Of a stretch of 5,252 nucleotides of DNA, positions 1 to 4,618 are shown one piece after another. The translations under genes and the position numbers were made by a program. Location of the stretch: the NCBI GenBank assembly GCA_036272815.1, contig DATAYA010000310.1, positions 1 to 5,252 of the forward strand, written 5' to 3'. This DNA comes from DATAYA01 sp036272815 (GTDB taxonomy: Bacteria > Pseudomonadota > Alphaproteobacteria > Acetobacterales > Acetobacteraceae). Numbering within the stretch: position 1 is the first letter of the stretch; every line of letters begins with the position of its first letter. The notes beneath the pieces were generated by a model. It had not been told where the DNA came from, made no database searches, and was given only the letters and a program-made list of their open reading frames with translations.

Positions 1-97
1 GGCCGCGCGCGCCGCGGTTGACGCCCAGCACGCCGCCGGCGGCCAGCGCGAGGACCAGGCGGAGGACGATCTCTCCCCAGCTCGGATGCAGCGGCAT
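1..97 (-). CDS. MgtC/SapB family membrane protein, N-terminal fragment (runs off left edge)
   Basis: Only the first 32 codons are in the window. The start is the ATG at 97-95 on the minus strand, preceded 11 bases upstream by a strong GGAGGA. The visible peptide begins MPLHPSWGEIVLRLVLALAA and continues into GGVLGVNRGARG. This matches the start of the MgtC/SapB family: a Trp-x-Glu and Leu-Arg-Leu lead-in, a first hydrophobic helix (about residues 10-26), then a Gly-x-x-Gly-x-x-Arg turn that usually precedes the conserved AGLRTH region, which lies outside the window. Members are inner-membrane proteins; MgtC itself acts in survival at low magnesium and in macrophages, while many homologues have no known role. 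It is transcribed away from the EamA transporter gene. The family call rests on a short fragment, so another small membrane protein is possible. Confidence 0.55.
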   Translation of the reverse strand, partial: MPLHPSWGEIVLRLVLALAAGGVLGVNRGARG

Positions 98-119
98 GGC
101 GGGCGCCGTCCTCCGTGGT

Positions 120-134
120 TTGTGCAGGCTACAA
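120..134. promoter_or_regulatory. Possible LysR-type operator in the divergent intergenic region
   Basis: The roughly 200 bp between the two divergent genes (98-300) contains TTGTGCAGGCTACAA, a dyad with TTGT and ACAA arms and an inner T-N11-A spacing, the general pattern bound by LysR-type regulators. The site lies just upstream of the MgtC-like start. No LysR-type gene is in the window, and the dyad is short enough to occur by chance. No convincing -35/-10 pair was seen elsewhere in this gap. Confidence 0.15.
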
Positions 135-300
135 CAAGCCACGGCGGGATCGCGTTGCCGGGGCCACGGCTCGCGCCGAGCAGGGGAGCCGCGCGTGCCG
201 CGCAATTGCGCCCGCCTGCGCAACGGCGTACCCACGATCCGCCGCCGCATCGAGCGTCCCTGTGTCCGATCTCGCCCGCGCCCCCCTTCGCCCCTTCGCG

Positions 301-1161
301 ATGCCGCGCATCGACGGGCCGCTGCGCGGGGTGCTGCTCGCCCTCGGCGCGATGCTGCTGTTCTCCAGCTCGGACGCGACATCGAAGGTGCTCGCCTCGG
401 GCGGGCTGCCGTCGGTCGAGATCGCGTGGCTGCGCTATGTGGTGTTCGTGCTGGTGGCCGCACCCGGCGCCTGGCGGGCGGGAATTTCGAGCGCACGGCC
501 GGGCGCGCAGACGCTGCGCGGCACCGCACTGGTGATCTCCGGCGTTGCCTTCATCGCCGGCCTGCGCTCGCTGCCGCTGGCGGACGCGACCGCGATGGGC
601 TTTGCCTCCCCGTTGTTCATCGTGGCGCTGGCGATCCCGGTGCTGGGCGAGCGGGTCGGCGTGCGGCGCTGGGCGGCGGTCATCATCGGCTTGGCGGGCG
701 TGCTGATCGTGGTGCGCCCCGGGACGGCGGCGTTCCGGCCGGCCGCGATCCTGCCGGTCGCCTCGGCGGCGGCCTGGGCGGTGGCGATGGTGACCACGCG
801 CCGCATCGCCGCGACCGAGCGGCCGGCGACGACCCTGTTCTGGACCGCTGCCTCCGGGCTGCTGGTGCTGAGCGTGATGCTGCCGTGGGATTTCATCTGG
901 CCGACGCCGCGCCAGCTCGCACTTGGGGCGCTGCTGGGCCTGGTCGCGAGCGGCGGGCAATGGCTGGTGCTGCTCGCGTATCGGCACGCGAACGCGTCGC
1001 TGTTGGCGCCGCTCTCCTACTCGCAGCTTCTCTGGTCCACCACATATGGGGTGCTGCTGTTCGGCGCGGTGCCGGATGGCTGGACACTCACAGGCGCGGC
1101 GGTGATCGTGGGGGCCGGGCTCGCGGTCGCACCCGAGGCGCGACGGCGGCCGGCCGGGTAG
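301..1161 (+). CDS. EamA/DMT-superfamily transporter
   Basis: A 286-residue polytopic inner-membrane protein of the drug/metabolite transporter superfamily, probably exporting a metabolite or amphipathic compound; the substrate cannot be read from sequence. It has the family's two repeated EamA halves of five helices each, about residues 8-140 and 148-276. The first half holds a LPLADATAMGFASPLFIVAL stretch followed by LGERVGVRRW, the usual loop-plus-basic end of helix four. The second holds ANASLLAPLSYSQLLWS in the equivalent place. The frame is open back to a GTG at 115, but the ATG at 301 fits the family start (MPRIDGPLRGVLLALGAMLL); upstream residues are Arg/Pro-rich and unlike a membrane protein. 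No clear Shine-Dalgarno precedes 301, so the GTG near 262 is an alternative. It ends at TAG 1159-1161, a normal length for the family, which matters for interpreting the other TAG codons here. Confidence 0.88.
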   Translation: MPRIDGPLRGVLLALGAMLLFSSSDATSKVLASGGLPSVEIAWLRYVVFVLVAAPGAWRAGISSARPGAQTLRGTALVISGVAFIAGLRSLPLADATAMGFASPLFIVALAIPVLGERVGVRRWAAVIIGLAGVLIVVRPGTAAFRPAAILPVASAAAWAVAMVTTRRIAATERPATTLFWTAASGLLVLSVMLPWDFIWPTPRQLALGALLGLVASGGQWLVLLAYRHANASLLAPLSYSQLLWSTTYGVLLFGAVPDGWTLTGAAVIVGAGLAVAPEARRRPAG

Positions 1162-1255
1162 GGAACTCGCGTCGGGTTCGCCCGTCCCTGGTGGCACATC
1201 ACGAGGTGGCGTAGAACCCTGCCCGCATAACCGCCAGCAGAACGGAGAGAGAAAC

Positions 1256-1432
1256 TTGCCTTTCAAGCCAAATTACAACATGCAGCGCGCCGACCGGAAC
1301 CGTCAGAAGCAGGCGAAGAAAGAGGCGAAGGCGCGCGAGCAGGAGGAGGCCCGTGCCCGTCGAAAGGCAGCGGAGCAGGCGGGCACGCCGGAACCCACCG
1401 AGGACAGCACCGAGCCCGAGCAGCCGGCGTGA
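1256..1432 (+). CDS. Small highly charged conserved hypothetical protein (58 aa)
   Basis: A 58-residue protein starting at TTG 1256-1258, with GGAG eight bases upstream as a well-placed ribosome binding site. It begins MPFKPNYNMQRADRNRQKQA, followed by a Lys/Glu/Arg/Ala-rich stretch to about residue 40 and an acidic Pro/Glu/Thr tail ending EPEQPA. An internal ATG (codon 9) is the alternative start, but it lacks the good ribosome binding site and would drop the FKPNYN motif. I recall similar short proteins with this N-terminus from other alphaproteobacteria, without a known function; this is from memory. The charge pattern predicts a single amphipathic helix or disorder. It lies 27 bp upstream of the DUF6481-like gene and is probably cotranscribed with it and the pyrophosphatase. 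The TTG start and short length make it easy for gene callers to miss. Confidence 0.7.
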   Translation: MPFKPNYNMQRADRNRQKQAKKEAKAREQEEARARRKAAEQAGTPEPTEDSTEPEQPA

Positions 1433-1459
1433 TCGGATGAATCTGGAGTCAGCATAGGA

Positions 1460-1834
1460 ATGGCGGGGTTCAAGGATAATTTCGGGGACCGGGCGCAGGC
1501 CTCGGCCCGCGCCAAGCAGGCGGTGCTGCAGCGTTTCCAGGCGCGGCCGGGACCGGACGATCCGGTGATGCAGGAGAAAGAGGCGGCGCGGCAGGCGGTG
1601 CTGGCCGCGCGCGAGGTGCGGACGGCCAAGCGGCAGGCGCTGCGTGACGCCGAGGCGGCGCGCGAGGCGGAGGCCGTGGCGGCGCGGTTGCTGGAGCAGA
1701 AGGCGCGCGAGGCGGAGGCGGCAAAGGCCGCGGCCGAGGAGGCAGCGCGCAAGCGTGCGGCCGAGGCGGAGCAGAAGCGCGCGCGCGACGAGCGCTATGC
1801 GGCCCGCAAGCAGCGCCAGGCAAAGCGGCGGTGA
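1460..1834 (+). CDS. DUF6481-like charged coiled-coil protein (124 aa)
   Basis: A 124-residue soluble protein of unknown function resembling the alphaproteobacterial DUF6481 family. The N-terminal signature is MAGFKDNFGDRAQASARAKQ, followed by an LQRFQARPGPDDP segment (residues 23-35). The rest (about 36-124) is an almost uninterrupted Ala/Glu/Arg/Lys helix of coiled-coil character, ending in the basic tail RYAARKQRQAKRR. There is no signal peptide or membrane segment. The ATG at 1460 follows a GGAG 11 bases upstream. The TGA stop at 1832-1834 overlaps the GTG of the pyrophosphatase gene (GTGA, 1831-1834), an arrangement typical of translational coupling. A nucleic-acid or ribosome role is conceivable from the basic tail but is not shown. 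The family name is from recall of the N-terminal motif. Confidence 0.75.
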   Translation: MAGFKDNFGDRAQASARAKQAVLQRFQARPGPDDPVMQEKEAARQAVLAAREVRTAKRQALRDAEAAREAEAVAARLLEQKAREAEAAKAAAEEAARKRAAEAEQKRARDERYAARKQRQAKRR

Positions 1835-2253
1835 GCGTCGCCAATTTTCCGACCGGGAATGCCCCGCCCCACGACATCAACGTGGTGGTCGAGATCCCGC
1901 AGGGCTCGGCGGTGAAATACGAGGTGGACAAGGCGACGGGGGCGATCGTTGTCGACCGTTTCCTGTTCACCGCGACCGCCTATCCCGCCGCCTATGGCTT
2001 CATCCCCGGCACCGTCGCCGAGGATGGTGACCCGGCCGACGCGCTGGTGCTGGTGCCCGCGCCGGTGGTGCCGGGGGCGGTGGTCCGTGCGCGCCCGGTA
2101 GGGATGCTGCTGATGGAGGATGAAAAAGGGCCGGACGAGAAGATCATCTGCGTGCCCCACGACAAGGTGCATCCGCAATACAGCACCGTGCAGACGATCG
2201 AGGACCTGCCCGGGATCACCCGCGACGCGATCATGCATTTCTTCGAGCGCTAG
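1831..2253 (+). CDS. ppa: Inorganic pyrophosphatase (family I), cut short by an in-frame amber at codon 141
   Basis: Cytosolic Mg-dependent soluble pyrophosphatase, which hydrolyses diphosphate to two phosphates and drives biosynthetic reactions forward; the enzyme is normally essential. The 140 readable residues align with E. coli PPase almost without gaps. Visible active-site residues are Glu21, Lys29, Glu31, Arg43, Tyr51, Tyr55, the DGDPAD triad Asp65/67/70, Asp97, Glu98, Asp102 and Lys104. The GTG start overlaps the preceding stop (GTGA), with an AGG ten bases upstream. The frame then meets TAG at 2251-2253, exactly where the family has the catalytic Tyr-Lys pair (Tyr141-Lys142 in E. coli). 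The following bases continue the family sequence in frame to a TGA at 2356-2358, giving 175 codons, the usual family length. As written, the product lacks two active-site residues and its C-terminal strand and helix, so it would probably be inactive unless the TAG is an error or is read through. Confidence 0.9.
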   Translation: MSVANFPTGNAPPHDINVVVEIPQGSAVKYEVDKATGAIVVDRFLFTATAYPAAYGFIPGTVAEDGDPADALVLVPAPVVPGAVVRARPVGMLLMEDEKGPDEKIICVPHDKVHPQYSTVQTIEDLPGITRDAIMHFFER

Positions 2254-2358
2254 AAGGACCTCGAAGAGGGTAAATGGGTGCGGGTCACCGGCTGGGCCTC
2301 CCGCGGGGAGGCCGAGGCGGTCATCCTGCGCGGGATCGCCGCCGCGGCGCGGAAATGA
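2254..2358 (+). pseudogene. Detached C-terminal coding segment of the pyrophosphatase gene
   Basis: These 34 codons plus TGA follow the amber directly in the same frame and encode KDLEEGKWVRVTGW, then an Ala/Glu-rich helix ending AAAARK. The E. coli enzyme has Lys142, a nearly identical KDLEKGKWVKVEGW and a C-terminal helix at the same place. It has no start codon of its own at a sensible position. It is read only if the TAG is decoded as an amino acid, or is really a Tyr codon. Its last 38 bases overlap the 3' end of the convergent glycosyltransferase gene. Confidence 0.8.
2295..2313. terminator. Perfect GC-only hairpin between the convergent genes (weak terminator candidate)
   Basis: GGCCTCCC and GGGAGGCC form perfect 8-bp arms around a 3-base GCG loop. 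It sits 7 bases beyond the stop codon of the minus-strand glycosyltransferase and inside the pyrophosphatase C-terminal segment. Neither strand has a T-run after the stem, so it is not a classic Rho-independent terminator. It could still stall polymerase or protect 3' ends of transcripts from either side. Confidence 0.3.
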
Positions 2359-3640
2359 CGATCGGCCCATCTTCCGCAAGTTGCCCATCTTCTGCGAGTT
2401 CGGGCGCGGCGGTCTCGCAGGACGCTCCGATCAGCCGCCCGATCAGCCGTTCGTAGGCGGCCAGGTTCTCGTCGAGGGAGAGTGCCGCCTCGGCGTGGCG
2501 CCGCGCCGCCGCCCGCAGCCGGAATCCGAGCCCGGCATCCTCAAGCACCTCCAGCACCTGTTCGGCGAGCGCGTGCGGCTTCAGGAACGGCACCAGCATC
2601 CCCGTCCGCCCGTGCGTCACGAACTCATGCACCGGCTCGGTGTCGCTGGCGACGATCGCGCAGCCGCAGGCGAGCGCCTCACGCAGCGACCAGGAGGCCA
2701 CGAACGGATACGTCAGATAGACGTGCGCGTCGGAGCGCTGCAGCATCCGCAAGTAGTCGTTGTAGTCTATCTTCCCCGGAAAATGGACGCGGCTGAGGTC
2801 GATCTCGCTGCCGACCTGTCCCATCATGTAGTCGCGCCAGCTCCCCGAGGCGAGCCGCGCGCCGTAGCTCACGCCATCGCCGCCGACCAGGATCACCCGC
2901 ACGTCCCGCCGCGCGCGGAGGATCGCGGGGAGCGCCCGCATCATGATGTGGAAACCGCGATACGGCTCGAGGTCGCGGGCGACATAGGTGACGAGTTTCT
3001 CCGACGGCTTGACGTTGATCGTGCCGACCAGCATCGGCCGCTCGCGCAAGCTCGGGTCGGGGCGGCAGGTGGCGAGATTGACGCCCTCCGGCAGCAGGTT
3101 GATGCCGGGCCGCGCCCAGTCGGGATAGGTCGAGAGCTGCCAGCGTGTCGGACTCTGGCCGTGGCCCGGATTGGTCAGCGCCAGCAGGTTGACGGCGTTC
3201 TTGGCGCGCACGCGCGCGAAGGTCGCGCGGTCGAGCGGGAACTCGGGGTCGAAACCGACATCGACGCCCTCGGTATGGTAATAGAACTCGTGGTAGCCGA
3301 GCATCGGCACGCCGGGCCACACGTCCGCCAGGTTAAGCAATTCGCCCCAGCCGTGATGGCCGATGATGATGTCGGGCGAGAAGCCGAGGGCGCGCAGCTT
3401 GGCGGCGGTCTGCGCGACCGCGTCGGCCCGCCGCATCGCCAGCTCGAAATCCTGCGCGTCGGCATGGGTATCCGGGTTGATGGGTCGCGCGAGCTGGTAG
3501 GTGACCTTGCGCACGCCATTGATGTGGTTCGGGTTCGGCTGCGTGATGAAGACGATGTCGTGCCCGCCCTGCGCGAGCAGGTGGCGCACGATGTGCAGGA
3601 ACTGGCCGGGGAAGTTCTGGTGGACGAAGAGGTATCTCAC
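2321..3640 (-). CDS. Glycosyltransferase, GT4-like (GT-B fold)
   Basis: A 439-residue glycosyltransferase expected to move a sugar from an activated nucleotide donor onto a growing glycan at the cytoplasmic face of the membrane; donor and acceptor cannot be told. The N-terminal Rossmann half (about 1-185) opens with MRYLFVHQNFPGQFLHIVRH, a characteristic start in this group, and contains GHHGWGE and LGYHEFYYHTEG. The C-terminal half (about 200-405) holds a DLEPYRGFHIMMRALPAI stretch, the VILVGGDG strand-turn, and YPFVASWSLREALACGCAIV. In that last motif Glu321 matches the second Glu of the GT4 E-x7-E pair, while the first is Phe313. The GTG at 3640 is chosen because it begins the recognisable domain; no strong Shine-Dalgarno is visible. 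The frame is open upstream to 3955 but overlaps the preceding gene. The tail after residue 405 is non-conserved and carries a duplicated LAEDG. It lies 40 bp after the repeat protein, in the same operon. Confidence 0.9.
   Translation of the reverse strand: MRYLFVHQNFPGQFLHIVRHLLAQGGHDIVFITQPNPNHINGVRKVTYQLARPINPDTHADAQDFELAMRRADAVAQTAAKLRALGFSPDIIIGHHGWGELLNLADVWPGVPMLGYHEFYYHTEGVDVGFDPEFPLDRATFARVRAKNAVNLLALTNPGHGQSPTRWQLSTYPDWARPGINLLPEGVNLATCRPDPSLRERPMLVGTINVKPSEKLVTYVARDLEPYRGFHIMMRALPAILRARRDVRVILVGGDGVSYGARLASGSWRDYMMGQVGSEIDLSRVHFPGKIDYNDYLRMLQRSDAHVYLTYPFVASWSLREALACGCAIVASDTEPVHEFVTHGRTGMLVPFLKPHALAEQVLEVLEDAGLGFRLRAAARRHAEAALSLDENLAAYERLIGRLIGASCETAAPELAEDGQLAEDGPIVISAPRRRSRAG
2366..2401 (-). 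repeat. 18-bp imperfect tandem duplication in the glycosyltransferase 3' end
   Basis: Two adjacent 18-base units (2366-2383 and 2384-2401) agree at 15 of 18 positions, both reading CCCATCTTC-x-GC-x-AGTT-x on the plus strand. On the coding strand they give the repeated LAEDG in ELAEDGQLAEDG near the C-terminus. Being in frame and in the non-conserved tail, the duplication should be neutral. Confidence 0.7.
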
Positions 3641-3680
3641 GCGCGCACCGTCTGAGGGGACGCCCCCGGCCTTGCCTCCC

Positions 3681-3935
3681 TCATCGCCGCCGAGCGCGCG
3701 CCTGCGGCTCCTCGCGGCGGCGGATCGCGATCTGGAATGCCTCCAGCGGCGCCAGGCTGTCGGTCTCGCAGGCCTCCCCGTTGGCGACCGGCCCGATCGC
3801 GGTGCCGTCGACGAAGCTCGCCGCGACCACGCATTCATGCGTCGCCGCTGCCGCACCCCGCAGTCGCACACGCAGACCGAGGATCGGCAGCGACATCCCG
3901 CGGCTGCCGCAATACTGCCCGCCCTCCGCCCAGGG
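3681..3935 (-). pseudogene. C-terminal continuation of the repeat-domain protein, beyond an in-frame amber
   Basis: The frame of the upstream 219-residue segment continues without a gap after TAG 3936-3938 for 84 codons to TGA 3681-3683. It starts PWAEGGQYCGSRG and completes the second internal repeat (GSRGMSLPILGLRVRL), then supplies a third (ASFVDGTAIGPVANGEACET, then LAPLEAFQIAI). It ends in a basic tail, QARARRR. The ATG at 3896 could start a 71-residue peptide, but no ribosome binding site is seen and it would begin in the middle of a repeat. Restoring the TAG to a sense codon gives one 304-residue protein, the reading I favour. The repeat similarity across the TAG is the main evidence that both parts were one gene. 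Confidence 0.7.
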
Positions 3936-4595
3936 CTAGAGCCAGCCCCGGCCAAGCACCGCCTGATATTCGATGTCCTCGGGCGTCACCTCGCTCTCGG
4001 GCTTGATCGCGAAACCCTCGATCCAGGACTTGCTGCCGCGGTCGCCGACCCATTCGCCGATCCGCGCGGTGATGTCGCCGCGGCGCTGCACGTGGGCGGA
4101 GATCTCGACCGGGCCGGGCTCCGCCGGCGGCGACGCGGCCTCTGCGACCGGGGCGGCGACCGCGGCCGCAGCGGCACCGACCTCGCGCTCGCCAGCACCC
4201 GTATCGGCAACCGCGAGGGGCGGCGGCGGCACCGAGGCGGCATCGCTCAGGCGCAGTACCTGCAGCCGCGGCGGGTCGTTGCCGCCGGCCGCTTGATAGA
4301 CCGTCACCAGGATCTGCGTCGGTCCCTCCGGCACCCGGATCAGGGCGGCGTCCATCGGGCCGCTCACCCAGCCGTCGTCGCGGAAGGTCACGATGCGCAG
4401 GCCGCCGCGGCCATGCTCGGCGCCGGGCGGCAAGGTGATGCGGACGCCGGGCAGGCCGGACGCGGCATCGATCGCACCCGCGCCGGGGGCGGGATAGATG
4501 CAGAACAGGCCGCGTTCGAGGTTCATCAGATGGCCGGTCACCTTCAGTTCGGTGACGACCTTCGGGCCGGGGGCGGCAGCGCCGGCATCGGGCAT
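3936..4595 (-). CDS. Unnamed protein with linker and C-terminal repeat domain, cut at codon 220 by TAG
   Basis: I do not recognise a named family. The ATG at 4595 follows GAGG six bases upstream, 23 bp after the preceding glycosyltransferase. Residues 12-117 look like a beta-rich domain (KVVTELKVTGHLMNLERGLF, then VRITLPPG, LRIVTFRDDGWVSGP and TQILVTVYQ). Residues 118-162 form an Ala/Pro-rich linker. From about 163 a second domain begins, with VEISAHVQRRGD, EWVGDRGSKSWIEGFAI and EDIEYQAVLGRGWL, and then TAG at 3936-3938 interrupts it. It has no signal peptide or transmembrane helix. The pattern of Trp/Tyr, Gly-x-Arg-Gly and Ile-x-Gly-hydrophobic recurs downstream and recalls clostridial hydrophobic-W (ChW) repeats, but only as a pattern. 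Position between two glycosyltransferases suggests a carbohydrate-binding or glycan-assembly accessory role, which is inference. As written it would be a 219-residue truncated product. Confidence 0.7.
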   Translation of the reverse strand: MPDAGAAAPGPKVVTELKVTGHLMNLERGLFCIYPAPGAGAIDAASGLPGVRITLPPGAEHGRGGLRIVTFRDDGWVSGPMDAALIRVPEGPTQILVTVYQAAGGNDPPRLQVLRLSDAASVPPPPLAVADTGAGEREVGAAAAAVAAPVAEAASPPAEPGPVEISAHVQRRGDITARIGEWVGDRGSKSWIEGFAIKPESEVTPEDIEYQAVLGRGWL

Positions 4596-4618
4596 CGGAA
4601 ACCTCGTTTGGCTGGTGG

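Noticed and set aside
115..300. N-terminal extension of the EamA protein from GTG 115
   Set aside because: The extra 62 residues are polar and Arg/Pro-rich, would precede the first helix unlike family members, and overlap the intergenic region; ATG 301 fits better.
1190..1210. A sigma-54-like TGGCAC element upstream of the small charged gene
   Set aside because: The required GC at the -12 position with correct spacing is absent.
18..1214. A 398-codon plus-strand frame overlapping the transporter
   Set aside because: Out of frame with the EamA gene, whose hydrophobic helices and repeat structure are unmistakable; the product is an Arg/Ala-rich shadow.
2251..2253. Pyrrolysine or other specialised amino acid at the pyrophosphatase TAG
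   Set aside because: The site is tyrosine in the family and no pyl-type context is visible; nothing supports a special residue over a mutated Tyr codon.
2120..3655. A 511-codon plus-strand open frame opposite the glycosyltransferase
   Set aside because: It is antisense to a protein with clear GT4 motifs; its translation is Arg/His/Pro-rich without recognisable domains, as expected from high-GC shadow frames.
3681..3896. An independent 71-residue gene starting at ATG 3896
   Set aside because: No ribosome binding site is seen, the start falls in mid-repeat, and the 13 codons between the TAG and this ATG are also repeat-like.
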